This document shows positions 53,201 to 60,987 of a stretch of 64,000 nt of DNA, in pieces. The notes beneath the pieces are model-generated. The model had not been told where the DNA came from, did not search any database, and saw only the letters and a program-made list of their open reading frames with translations. The DNA is from Phocaeicola_A sp036804505. Lineage in GTDB: Bacteria; Bacteroidota; Bacteroidia; Bacteroidales; Bacteroidaceae. The position numbers and the translations under genes were made by a program. The DNA is taken from assembly GCA_036804505.1 (NCBI GenBank), contig DAIRSI010000018.1:1-64000 (forward strand), read 5' to 3'. Every line of letters begins with the position of its first letter. The stretch's first letter is position 1.

Positions 53201-53804
53201 GGCCATCAACAGAGGCTCCAATACCTTGGGTGATATGGGTGATGTCACTGTTATCGGTAATACCACGCCACGCTACCAGTACACCATCAACGGAAGCATC
53301 TCATGGAAAGGCTTGTCATTGAGCCTGATGTTCCAGGGAGTTGGAAAACGTGACTGGATGGCCGATTTGGGTACAGCCTATTTCTGGGGCTCGGGAGCTT
53401 ATGCACAGGTCACCGTGTTCAATGAACACATGGACTATTGGACAGAAAACAATCCGAATGCCTATTATCCGAAACCCTATACGGGCCCGGCAGGAAAGAT
53501 TGGCAGTTTCCGCAGCAAGACATCCCAGATGGCCGACCGTTATATGCAGAATGCAGCCTATTGCCGGTTGAAGAATCTTACTTTGAGCTATGATATCCCT
53601 TCTGTTTTGTCGAGCAAGGTAGGATTGAATAAGGTACAGGTGTTCTTCTCGGGTGAAAATCTTCTCACTTTCACCAGCCTGAAGGGAATGTTCGATCCTG
53701 AAGCCATCTTCACCAGAAGTGACTACAGCAGCGGACTGGACCAGGCAGGAAAGAACTATCCATTGAACAAAGTGATTTCTTTTGGCGTAATTGTTAACTT
53801 ATAA
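50262..53804 (+). CDS. SusC/RagA TonB-dependent transducer receptor
   Basis: 1180 residues. A long basic N-terminus then a signal segment (about 22-44), STN domain (about 50-118, VPLEYVLNALEKQCNYTFFY), CarboxypepD_reg (about 130-212, ITGNVYDDKGEPIIGATIIE, VGYLGYKSQ), Ton-box region (TLDEVVVVGYGVQKK) and plug (about 230-345) with the SusC block LTIRGQGNLNNNANPYVLVDG. The barrel ends ...ISFGVIVNL. Together with the SusD encoded 14 bp later it forms a pedal-bin importer, and its STN domain signals to the FecR upstream. The sulfatase at the end of the operon points to a sulfated glycan. Confidence 0.97.
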   Translation: MKRFLFKRQFNPQKLNFRQVRIIIIGLVCLFPLGSIANSQKVTLHKTNVPLEYVLNALEKQCNYTFFYNDNFVKLNKTVTVDFKNTSLSDALNEVFKGTGLTYKIVNNQILISKTGSEDNLKKTSFVQQNNKQSITGNVYDDKGEPIIGATIIEKDNPTNGTVTDVDGHFQISVSARGQIEVGYLGYKSQLIAMKSGMTHYKVTLMEDSKTLDEVVVVGYGVQKKVNLTGSVSAVNGKEISHRPVVDATQSLQGLVPGLLVTNNSSGRPGASGTLTIRGQGNLNNNANPYVLVDGVEMNLSDINPSDIENISVLKDAAACAIYGARAAYGVILVTTKKGEEGKMRINYQGTVGWSSPTVLPKMANSYDFATYFNDACANAGFAKQYSDEKLQKLQQYIANPSSVNTWYELTGKESMNPAFENTGKGVGNVDYFKLHYKNSAFKQNHNVSFSGGNKAMQYYVSGGYYSEDGILRYADINFSRMNFNSNVSSELTKWLKMKVNTKFDHSERNTPFGDGGLSEGFYHSLARFRPTINPVDPNGHFTELTMIPYLQSGTFTNNKSDNLTLSPSLEAQPLKNWRIYLDYTYRTGDSEYKALNKAPLIYAADGVTTSKGVRDELEVANNGRFTRITSKNSYQSINLYSNYLLTLDKHDFAIMGGFQEEDFHYSYLKNSVTDLYSTTNPGLGLASGDKTIIDTRNSWATRGFFGRLNYSYDGRYLLEFNGRYDGSSRFASGHRWGFFPSLSLGWNISREKFMEPLTQVLSNLKLRASYGLLGNQSGAALYTFASTMSINNGLGGYIFSDGRHLYTNAPGVVNPSTTWEKVESKNIGIDFGFFGNALTGSFDVFQRDTKDMLGPTADFADIFGASAPNTNNARMRNKGWELTLNYRGKIGKDIDYSIGGMLSDATSKVTSYENPTGTDPYNNWYQGKSVGEIWGYRASGLIQTQAEADEYNSTYNLSYLTGKPWTPGDVKYIDLNGDKAINRGSNTLGDMGDVTVIGNTTPRYQYTINGSISWKGLSLSLMFQGVGKRDWMADLGTAYFWGSGAYAQVTVFNEHMDYWTENNPNAYYPKPYTGPAGKIGSFRSKTSQMADRYMQNAAYCRLKNLTLSYDIPSVLSSKVGLNKVQVFFSGENLLTFTSLKGMFDPEAIFTRSDYSSGLDQAGKNYPLNKVISFGVIVNL

Positions 53805-53818
53805 TCGATAGAAGTGTT

Positions 53819-55621
53819 ATGAAGAAAATATATTTATTGTTAAGTCTGATTCCTTTGTTAGGACTCACATCTTGTTTTGATTTGGACAAGACGCCCGAAG
53901 GCGTGCTTTCCACAACCAATGCCTTCTCCAGCACGGGCGAGATGCGCAATTATCTGGACCAGTTCTATGAAACTGCGCTCAGAGTGCACAGCTATAGTGT
54001 AGGGTCGGCAGTCGGCATTGTCGGCAAAGACATGCAAAGCGACAATATGGCATCCAGTGTGGTCGATACCCGTCTGGCAGGAGAAACCGCTTTGAGCAAT
54101 GCCTCCAAGCTGAGTAATTATACCTACATACGCAATGTGAATTTCCTGATTAAGAATCTGGGAAACTGCACCGACAAGAGCAAGGATTATTACCAGTATG
54201 TGGGCGAAGCCTATTACTTCCGTGCCTGGTATTATTATCAGATGTTCGTTGATTACGGACCACTCACGTGGGTGGAAGAACCTTTGGACCCCTCACAGGA
54301 ACTGATGGAAAAAGCACGTGACAGCCGCATTTTCATTACCGACAAAATACTGGCCGACCTCGACAAAGCCATTGAAAACCTCAGTGAACAAAGCTCTAAT
54401 TCCACCATGCGCATACACAAGGATGTGGCGCGTGCCCTGAAAAGCGAAGTGGCTCTCTTCGAAGGTACCTGGGAAAAATATCACAAGGCAAAGAACGACG
54501 CTTTCTTTGACAAGGAAGTGACCGATGCTAAAATCAAGGATTACCTTACCCAGGCAGCCGCAGCAGCCAAGGCCGTGATAGACCGCGGCGTATGGTCCAT
54601 CTATAAGGGAAGCAGCCCGCTTACCGCCTACCGCGACATGTTCAAGACAGCCGATTTGACTTCCAACAAAGAAGTCCTCTGGTTCAAGCGTTACGACGGT
54701 GACAATGTGGGTAATTCCGTGACCCGTTATCTCAATAAAGGCGGTGGTGGAACAGGAGTCACCTTGTCATTGGTGGATGATTACCTTACTATCGACGGGA
54801 AGCCGTTCGTAGGAGAGGCAAGAGACAAAGCCCAGCAGACATACGGCGACGAGTTGAAACCTACCTTGCGTGACCCTCGTCTGTCACAAACCGTCTGCAT
54901 GCCGGGACAGCAGCTTCGTCCCAACGGAGGATATACCTATACCGTTCCACCTTTGGACGGCAACAGCTATTTCCTCAACACTACGGGCTATTCCTTGCTC
55001 AAATACGTGGAATTCGACACGTCGAGTGCAGCCGCACTGGACACCGAGAACAAAGGCTCCACGCCAGCCATACAGTTCCGTTACGCAGATATCCTGCTGA
55101 ATTATGCCGAAGCTTTGGCCGAACTGGACGGTGCCGGCAATGCCAGTCTCATCAAAGACGCTCTGAAGCCTTTGCGTGACAGAGTAGGAATGCCGGGAGT
55201 GGATTTCGACAGGGAGTACAATACGGAAGCTACCTATCCTTTCCGCAGTCTCAACAAATATATCCAGGCAGTGCGCCGTGAGAGAAGAATTGAAAAAGCC
55301 TGTGAAGGACGCCGTTTCGAAGACATCCAGAGATGGGCGGCAGCAGATGTACTTATCGTAGGCCAGTTGCCGAAAGGAGCGCTTTTCATCGGCAGTAATC
55401 TTTCAGGTTCATACAAAACCCTGAAATACGACCAGTCCGGTGACAATAACCTCTTCCTTACCGGTAAGGCAGGTGATGCCAGGAGATACATCATTCCGGT
55501 CAATACGAAAGGTTACGAGAACGGATGGAAATTCAATGAAGCCAGAGACTATCTGCTCCCGATCCAGCAAAGAATGATTTCACTCACCGGCAACAAATGG
55601 ACTCAGAATCCAGGTTGGTAA
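53819..55621 (+). CDS. RagB/SusD-family glycan-binding lipoprotein
   Basis: 600 residues. Lipobox GLTSC with lipidated Cys19, then DLDKTPEGVLSTTNAF, the usual SusD opening. TPR-like helices surround about 100-260 (YVGEAYYFRAWYYYQMFVDYG) and the C-terminal RagB block reads IQFRYADILLNYAEALAEL, then VRRERRIEKACEGRRFEDIQRW. It is 120 residues longer than the other SusD here, mainly in loop regions around residues 280-400. Lies between SusC and the sulfatase in one operon, and binds the ligand at the cell surface. Confidence 0.97.
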   Translation: MKKIYLLLSLIPLLGLTSCFDLDKTPEGVLSTTNAFSSTGEMRNYLDQFYETALRVHSYSVGSAVGIVGKDMQSDNMASSVVDTRLAGETALSNASKLSNYTYIRNVNFLIKNLGNCTDKSKDYYQYVGEAYYFRAWYYYQMFVDYGPLTWVEEPLDPSQELMEKARDSRIFITDKILADLDKAIENLSEQSSNSTMRIHKDVARALKSEVALFEGTWEKYHKAKNDAFFDKEVTDAKIKDYLTQAAAAAKAVIDRGVWSIYKGSSPLTAYRDMFKTADLTSNKEVLWFKRYDGDNVGNSVTRYLNKGGGGTGVTLSLVDDYLTIDGKPFVGEARDKAQQTYGDELKPTLRDPRLSQTVCMPGQQLRPNGGYTYTVPPLDGNSYFLNTTGYSLLKYVEFDTSSAAALDTENKGSTPAIQFRYADILLNYAEALAELDGAGNASLIKDALKPLRDRVGMPGVDFDREYNTEATYPFRSLNKYIQAVRRERRIEKACEGRRFEDIQRWAAADVLIVGQLPKGALFIGSNLSGSYKTLKYDQSGDNNLFLTGKAGDARRYIIPVNTKGYENGWKFNEARDYLLPIQQRMISLTGNKWTQNPGW

Positions 55622-55645
55622 ACAGCAATAACAATATAAATAATT

Positions 55646-57232
55646 ATGAAAAGAACAGAATCGGTTTTATATTACACATTGTCAGGGATAGCGGCGTTTT
55701 CGTCGCTTCCCTCTTTAGCCGCAGGTCCTCAGAAGACAGCCAGGGAAGCGGATGCTCCCAAGCATTACAACATTGTCTTCATCATGTCCGACGACCATTC
55801 CTATCAGACCATCAGTGCCTATGACCACCGCTTCATCGAAACGCCCAACATCGACTGGATTGCCAACAACGGCGTGCGTTTCACCAACAGTTTCGTGGCC
55901 AATTCGCTCAGCGGTCCCAGCCGTGCCTGTATGCTCACCGGCAAGCACAGTCATGCCAACGGCTTCACAGACAATACCACCACTTTCGACGGCAGTCAGC
56001 AGACATTTCCCAAACTGCTTCAGAAGGCAGGTTACCAGACGGCAATCATCGGAAAATGGCATCTGGTGTCGGAACCTACCGGCTTCAACTATTGGGATAT
56101 CCTCGTAGGGCAGGGTGACTATTACAATCCGCGTTTCATCTGCAACGGCGAGAAACTGCAGCGTGAGGGCTATGCCACGAACATCATCACGGATCTGGCT
56201 CTGGACTGGATGTCCAACAAACGAGACAAAGCAAAACCCTTCTGCCTCCTCATACACAACAAGGCGCCGCATCGGACCTGGATGCCCGATTCCTGCGACC
56301 TCGACCTCTACAGCGACAAGACCTATCCGTTGCCGGATAATTTCTATGATGACTACAAAGGCCGCATCCCGGCTTCCAAGCAAGAGATGAGCATCATCAA
56401 GGACATGGATCTGGTGTACGACCTGAAGATGGCCGACAAGGAAAATGAAATCCATACCGCCAACAAGGGCTTGGAAGAAGGCGGAAGAGCCATGTACAAC
56501 AGGCTCAATCCCGACCAGAAACGTGCCTGGGACAAGCATTACGATCCCATCATCCGCAAGTTCAAGGAAGACAAGCTCTCCGGAAAGGCTCTGGCCGAAT
56601 GGAAATACCAGCAGTACATGCATGATTATCTCCGTGTGATTCATTCCGTGGACCGCAATGTAGGCCGGGTTATCCAGTACCTGAAGGAGAACGGCTTGCT
56701 GGAAAATACACTCATCGTCTATACCTCCGACCAGGGCTTCTACATGGGCGAGCACGGATGGTTCGACAAACGCTTCATGTACGAGGAATCATTCCGCACT
56801 CCGTTGGTGGCACGTCTGCCCGGAGGGAAGAAGGGTGATGTTCCCCAGTTGGTCCAGAATATCGACTATGCACCTACATTTCTGGAACTCTGCGGTGTGA
56901 AAGTGCCTGCCGATATACAGGGAAAATCCTTCCTGCCTTTGCTGAAAGGACAAAAGCCTGCCAACTGGCGCAAGTCGCTTTATTATCACTTCTATGAATA
57001 CCCTGCCGAACATGCCGTCCGCAGACATTACGGAGTGAGGACACAGCAATATACCCTCATCCATTTTTACAATGACATCGACTGCTGGGAACTCTACGAT
57101 TTGAAGAAAGATCCCAAAGAGATGCACAACATCTACAATGACCCCAAGATGCAGCCGGTCATCAAGAATCTGAAGAAGGAATTGCTCAAGCTGCAGATAC
57201 AGTACAATGACCCCATAAGGAGTAAGAACTGA
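55646..57232 (+). CDS. Ser-type S1 sulfatase
   Basis: 528 residues. Signal peptide about 1-26. Metal ligands are Asp49-Asp50 in IVFIMSDDHSYQ; the catalytic motif Ser89-Gly-Pro-Ser-Arg93 continues to L-T-G-K, so Ser89 must be converted to formylglycine by an anaerobic sulfatase-maturating enzyme, as usual in Bacteroides. GKWHL (about 134-138), the later metal-ligand region TSDQGFYMGEHGWFDKR (about 360-376), and DPKEMHNIYND complete the S1 set. The overall pattern resembles GlcNAc-6-O-sulfatases (S1_11-like), so a glycosaminoglycan or sulfated mucin O-glycan is a likely target, but subfamily assignment is my impression. Last gene of the operon. Confidence 0.94.
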   Translation: MKRTESVLYYTLSGIAAFSSLPSLAAGPQKTAREADAPKHYNIVFIMSDDHSYQTISAYDHRFIETPNIDWIANNGVRFTNSFVANSLSGPSRACMLTGKHSHANGFTDNTTTFDGSQQTFPKLLQKAGYQTAIIGKWHLVSEPTGFNYWDILVGQGDYYNPRFICNGEKLQREGYATNIITDLALDWMSNKRDKAKPFCLLIHNKAPHRTWMPDSCDLDLYSDKTYPLPDNFYDDYKGRIPASKQEMSIIKDMDLVYDLKMADKENEIHTANKGLEEGGRAMYNRLNPDQKRAWDKHYDPIIRKFKEDKLSGKALAEWKYQQYMHDYLRVIHSVDRNVGRVIQYLKENGLLENTLIVYTSDQGFYMGEHGWFDKRFMYEESFRTPLVARLPGGKKGDVPQLVQNIDYAPTFLELCGVKVPADIQGKSFLPLLKGQKPANWRKSLYYHFYEYPAEHAVRRHYGVRTQQYTLIHFYNDIDCWELYDLKKDPKEMHNIYNDPKMQPVIKNLKKELLKLQIQYNDPIRSKN

Positions 57233-57270
57233 AAATAACTTCATGCACCGGTTGACCGGGCAAAAATTAC

Positions 57271-57313
57271 CATCCCCGTTTTGACAGGAAAGTCGAGACG
57301 GGGATGTTTTTTT
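57271..57313 (+). terminator. Terminator of the sulfatase PUL
   Basis: Inverted repeat CATCCCCGT (57271-57279) / ACGGGGATG (57298-57306), extendable through G-T pairs to a loop of six bases, then seven T. About 40 bp after the sulfatase stop. Confidence 0.88.
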
Positions 57314-57397
57314 AATGCCATGAAACAAGATGATTCCTTGTATATCTCACAGATTTTCACTATCTTAGCAATATATTAAAAGCAAAGAAAGAAGAAG

Positions 57398-57622
57398 ATG
57401 GAAGAGATAAAACCGCCCGTTCACAGTTATGCCAAGTGTGAATTGGCCCATAGATATAATCCCACGAGTCCTTACGAATCGGCCATGAAGATTTTCAGGA
57501 GATGGATTACCCTGAATCCCGAACTCATGAGCGAATTGAATGCCACCCACTATAGTCCCAAGTGCAAGATACTGTCGCCCAAACAGGTGGAAATCATTTT
57601 CCGGCATTTGGGCGAACCTTAA
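57398..57622 (+). CDS. DUF4248 family small protein
   Basis: 74 residues with the family pattern YAKCELAHRYNPTSPYESA, FRRWITLNPELMSELNA and the terminal LSPKQVEIIFRHLGEP. The mixed helical fold and basic character suggest a winged or homeodomain-like DNA-binding protein, but function is unknown. DUF4248 genes in Bacteroides usually lie beside HU-like, amidase and primase genes of integrative elements. Here it stands alone between the PUL terminator and a nitroreductase, with the HU-amidase trio 9 kb away, so it may be a separated remnant. No clear promoter (TATCTTAG at 57362-57369 is one base off). Confidence 0.85.
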   Translation: MEEIKPPVHSYAKCELAHRYNPTSPYESAMKIFRRWITLNPELMSELNATHYSPKCKILSPKQVEIIFRHLGEP

Positions 57623-57715
57623 AAATAATGGGCGAATGTGTTGGTGTAAATAAAAAAACACTATCTTTACGGCAACGGAAAATGTAATCAAGAAAATTCT
57701 TAAATACAAAAAACA

Positions 57716-58339
57716 ATGAAAAAAACAATTCTGGCTTTCATGGCCTTGCTTATGGTTTCTTTCGGTGCCCGGGCACAAGAGACAAAAACCCTTCCCGAAC
57801 CCAATAAAGACGTTCCGATGACTTTGATGCAAGCTCTTCAGCAGCGTCATTCCGTACGTGAATTTTCCGAGCAGGAAATCACGGATCAGCAGCTCTCCCA
57901 GATTCTCTGGGCGGCATGCGGTGTGAGTCGTCCCGAGAAGAAAATGATTACAGCCCCTTCGGCCGGTAACCGTCAGGACATCCATGTCTATGTGTGCGGA
58001 AAAGACGGAGCGTGGTTGTACGAACCTTTTACGAACACTCTGAAGAAGGTGAGCGGTGAGGATTTGCGTGCCGTGAATGCCGGACGCCAGGAATCAGTGA
58101 AGTATGCCCCTCTCAGTCTGGTACTGGTGAGCGACCAGAGCAATGCCGACCATCTCGACACGAACCTGGGCAATGTAGATGCCGGTTATGTATCCCAAAA
58201 TATCTATCTGGCCAGCACGGCCCTTGGTCTTGCTACCGTAGCCCGCGGCTTCATGGACAAAGCCACCGTTGCGAAAGCCCTCAATCTGGGTGACAAGCAG
58301 CTGCTGGTGCTGAATCATCCGTTGGGATACGCCAAATAA
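57716..58339 (+). CDS. Exported nitroreductase-family protein
   Basis: 207 residues with a signal peptide (about 1-20, ILAFMALLMVSFGARA), unusual for a flavin enzyme. Nitroreductase fold at about 35-205: LMQALQQRHSVREFSEQEI (FMN phosphate site at the RxSxR turn), LSQILWAACGVSRPE, APSAGNRQDIHVYVCG and the glycine region NIYLASTALGLATVARG. It resembles the SagB/ThcOx-like subgroup of dehydrogenases in Bacteroides that keep a secretion signal. FMN would have to be loaded in the periplasm or the protein exported folded. Substrate unknown. TATCTTTA at 57661-57668 may be its -7 element. Confidence 0.88.
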   Translation: MKKTILAFMALLMVSFGARAQETKTLPEPNKDVPMTLMQALQQRHSVREFSEQEITDQQLSQILWAACGVSRPEKKMITAPSAGNRQDIHVYVCGKDGAWLYEPFTNTLKKVSGEDLRAVNAGRQESVKYAPLSLVLVSDQSNADHLDTNLGNVDAGYVSQNIYLASTALGLATVARGFMDKATVAKALNLGDKQLLVLNHPLGYAK

Positions 58340-58358
58340 TCAGCATCGACATCTCCGC

Positions 58359-59936
58359 CTACCTGAACATCAAGTCGTAGAAGTCGCAGAGTGACTGTCC
58401 CTGCACGGACGAGTTGAACCGCATGTAGAGGGCGTGTTTGCCTTTCGTGCCTTGCAGACCGTTCACGGGAACCACGTATTCGGTATCTTTGCCGTTCATC
58501 TCCTTGTTCAGTTGCAGGCGGCCTATCACGCGTCCGCCCTTGCTCTCCCAGGGACTGTCAATCATGAAGACGATTTCGCCTTCCGGGGCCAGCGGTTTCA
58601 TGCCCAGACAGAGTTCTGCCTGTTTCTTCTTGCCCAGAACGTTGAAGTTGAAATACTTGTAGCCGATGACCGATCCGGCGGTGTTGTTCACCATCGGAGC
58701 ATGGTGCATGTTCAGACTGTAGGAAGCATCCATGCCGTTGTCGCCGCTGTAGGTGGCAGCCGGGTAGGAGCCGGTGTAGTAGAAGTGTGGATAGTCCTGC
58801 TTCATGGGAGTCGGGCCAGTGTAGTAACAGGCGATGCCTGCAGGCCAGCGTCGCATCGGGTCGAGTCCGTTGGTATAGAAACCTTCGGAATTGTATTCCC
58901 CTTCGCTGATAATCAGCTTGTCGCCCTGCATCTTCACGTCCACGGGAGCTACCATGGCCTGGCGCGAATATTCCAGTGTGCCAGTCTGCCGGTGGTAGAA
59001 CACGTACCATTTGCCGTTTATCTGAGCCATGCTGCCGTGGGTGTTTCCAGCCTTGGTGGCGGTAGGGATGATGTTTCCCTTTTCGTCCTTGCCGCGTGCA
59101 CGGCCATCAATGAGAGTGCCGCCGTAGGTGAATGGTCCCAGCGGATTGTTGCTGTAGGCATAAGCCAGCGTATAGTTGGATGTAGGCAGACCGAATTCCC
59201 CGTCCTTGGTGAAGCGGCTGTAGATGAATACATACTTGCCGTTTATCTTGCGCATGGACGAAGCCTCGAAGAAGCGGAAGTCACCCTCCTGCATACGTCC
59301 CGAAACCATATCCTCCACAATCTTCGTACCGGGTTTTACCGTGCACATGGTTGCGGGGTCCAGCTCGGCGGCATACGAGCGGTTGAAGCCCCAGTATCCG
59401 TACACCTTGCCGTCGTCATCGCGGAAGATGGCAGGGTCGAATTGGAACACCCCGAAAGTGGAGCGTCCGTCTTCGTTCCAGTTGCACACCTGGAAAGGCC
59501 CGTCCGGCCGGTTGCCTTTGGCAATCATGTTCTTGCGTCCTTCGGCCTGGTTGTTGGGGCAGAAGTAATATACTTTATGTCCGTTCTCCACCGTTTCCAC
59601 GATGTCCGGAGCGAAGAGCACGTCGGCCACCGAGTCCGGTGCGAGCGGTGCACCGTTCTTTGCGAATTGAGATTTGAAGCAGATACCGTCATAGCGCCAA
59701 TGGGTAAGGTCCTCTACCGGTGCCGACCACACCACCTGGTCCAGTCCGCAATAATCCGTGATGCGGTTGTCGTGCGAGCCATACACATAAATGCGTTGAT
59801 GTCCGGGAAGGTCAGGGTCGTCATACACGTGTGGTTCTCCGTCGGGAATATGTTCCCATAGGGGCATGTAGGGGTTCTGTGCATTCATGGCGGCACAAAT
59901 CGCCGTGGCGGCGAAGGCGGTAAATAGTTTTTTCAT
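58359..59936 (-). CDS. Glycoside hydrolase family 43-like enzyme
   Basis: 525 residues from the ATG at 59936, which begins a signal peptide (about 1-20). Upstream in-frame codons run through the promoter region and are rejected. The five-bladed propeller (about 25-330) shows GH43 features: a catalytic-base Asp in HVYDDPDLP, the pKa-modulating Asp in DVLFAPDIVET or in FQFDPAIFRD, and the acid Glu in FRFFEASSMRKINGKYVF. The repeated motif NGKWYVFYHR is typical. The C-terminal 190 residues (about 335-525) form a beta-sandwich, probably a CBM6- or CBM35-like module. Arabinofuranosidase, xylosidase or galactosidase activity are all possible. It is not part of a SusCD operon here. Confidence 0.9.
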   Translation of the reverse strand: MKKLFTAFAATAICAAMNAQNPYMPLWEHIPDGEPHVYDDPDLPGHQRIYVYGSHDNRITDYCGLDQVVWSAPVEDLTHWRYDGICFKSQFAKNGAPLAPDSVADVLFAPDIVETVENGHKVYYFCPNNQAEGRKNMIAKGNRPDGPFQVCNWNEDGRSTFGVFQFDPAIFRDDDGKVYGYWGFNRSYAAELDPATMCTVKPGTKIVEDMVSGRMQEGDFRFFEASSMRKINGKYVFIYSRFTKDGEFGLPTSNYTLAYAYSNNPLGPFTYGGTLIDGRARGKDEKGNIIPTATKAGNTHGSMAQINGKWYVFYHRQTGTLEYSRQAMVAPVDVKMQGDKLIISEGEYNSEGFYTNGLDPMRRWPAGIACYYTGPTPMKQDYPHFYYTGSYPAATYSGDNGMDASYSLNMHHAPMVNNTAGSVIGYKYFNFNVLGKKKQAELCLGMKPLAPEGEIVFMIDSPWESKGGRVIGRLQLNKEMNGKDTEYVVPVNGLQGTKGKHALYMRFNSSVQGQSLCDFYDLMFR

Positions 59937-60074
59937 CTTATTCTGATTTATACAAGTTAAAAAAAAGTGTGTGTTTCTCTTTGCGAAGGTAATGCAAAAA
60001 GTTTGTACTGCAAAGGAATACGATGAAAATCTGCCATATCTTTTTGTAAAGATGACAAAAACTATCAGACGGGT

Positions 60075-60144
60075 AAAAAAAACGTAGGTACCGGTGGAGA
60101 AAGACGTAGGTACGTTTTCTTCCACCGGTACCTACGTCTTTTTT
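60075..60144. repeat. Hairpin repeat copy 2, acting as terminator of the 60175 gene
   Basis: Inverted repeat ACGTAGGTACCGGTGGA (60082-60098) / TCCACCGGTACCTACGT (60121-60137), extended by one mismatch and A-run/T-run ends. A nested ACGTA-GG-TACGT lies in the loop (60104-60115). On the minus strand it follows the stop of the 60175 gene and ends in a run of T. It shares ACCGGTGGAGAAAGACG (60090-60106) with the hairpin at 29684-29749. Confidence 0.8.
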
Positions 60145-60174
60145 CTTTTGTAAGTGGCGTAAAATTCAGCTATT

Positions 60175-60834
60175 TCAATCAGCCTCTTGATTTCTTAGTC
60201 TGAAAGTATCTTGCGGTGCGTAGGAACTGCGACTGCCATTCGGGCCGTTCTCGGTGAGTTCCTTCTGTTTCTCCTTGTAAAAGGTGGAAGTCCTGTTGGG
60301 AAGGATGTAGCTCACGGCCTGACGGGCTTGTTCAATGCGCTTTTTCAGGTTGTCCTTTTCCTCGCCTTTGCGAAGGGTCTTTTGTTGTTGTTTCAGTAGG
60401 GGCAGAGTGAAATAGTCTTTGCGCAGGCTTTCAATTTCTTTCATCATGTCCAGAATGAGGCAATCCAATTCTATCACGAAATCGGCATCATCATCCGTGT
60501 GGTTGTAGTACCTTTTGTGGTTGTGATTGAGGTCCGAAAGCCATGTGCGCAGCAATTTTTCAATATTCCGCCTTGTTTTCTCTTTGTGAATCTTCTCCAA
60601 GCCGGATTCATAGTATTTGTCATCGAGTTCATTATAGAATTCGCTTCCGCAGAGAATACTCCCTATGATGTTCTGTTTGGCCGAATGCCCAACCATACCT
60701 CCCATGAGAAGGTTGTTGAAACCGTGATCGGAAAGATTCCAATCTTTTTTGATGTCACTGTACTTGCACTGACGGATATAGACAATGCACTGGATTAATG
60801 GAGATAACATGTTTCCTAAAATACTCTTTTCCAT
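60175..60834 (-). CDS. Uncharacterised protein, helical
   Basis: 219 residues; I do not recognise the family. No signal peptide or membrane helix. It starts MEKSILGNMLSPLIQCIVYI, has an Asp/His-rich middle (NHNHKRYYNHTDDDADF) and a long basic coiled-coil-like region (about 135-180, LKQQQKTLRKGEEKDNLKKR). The last 35 residues are polar and low in hydrophobics. Its gene diverges from the phage-type replication pair at 60988 and ends at hairpin repeat copy 2. Being beside that pair, it could be a regulatory or replication accessory of the same origin, but nothing in the sequence shows this. Confidence 0.65.
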   Translation of the reverse strand: MEKSILGNMLSPLIQCIVYIRQCKYSDIKKDWNLSDHGFNNLLMGGMVGHSAKQNIIGSILCGSEFYNELDDKYYESGLEKIHKEKTRRNIEKLLRTWLSDLNHNHKRYYNHTDDDADFVIELDCLILDMMKEIESLRKDYFTLPLLKQQQKTLRKGEEKDNLKKRIEQARQAVSYILPNRTSTFYKEKQKELTENGPNGSRSSYAPQDTFRLRNQEAD

Positions 60835-60937
60835 TCTTTTTGTTTGTTATATGTGAAATAATTAAAAAAAATGATGCGAAAATACGAAAAATAGGGCACT
60901 TCTGCTGCTTGAAGCAGTTCTTTTATTTCCCAATATA

Positions 60938-60945
60938 TATATTTG
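60938..60945 (+). promoter_or_regulatory. -7 element (TATATTTG) of the primase-helicase operon
   Basis: TATATTTG; a start near 60952 makes the TTG at 60943 impossible and leaves ATGs at 60961, 60970 and 60988. Confidence 0.6.
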
Positions 60946-60987
60946 CAGCGTCATGCAATTATGTACTGCATGATTAAAAAATCATTT

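Noticed and set aside
55715..56755. 346-residue minus-strand open frame
   Set aside because: Complement of the sulfatase gene; low-complexity His/Val/Gly composition typical of a shadow.
58434..59861. 475-residue plus-strand open frame
   Set aside because: Shadow of the GH43 gene on the other strand; no recognisable domain.
60961..60987. Longer N-terminus of the Lin1244-like protein
   Set aside because: Possible, but the start at 60988 has an A-rich leader and leaves a normal distance to the promoter; not decisive.
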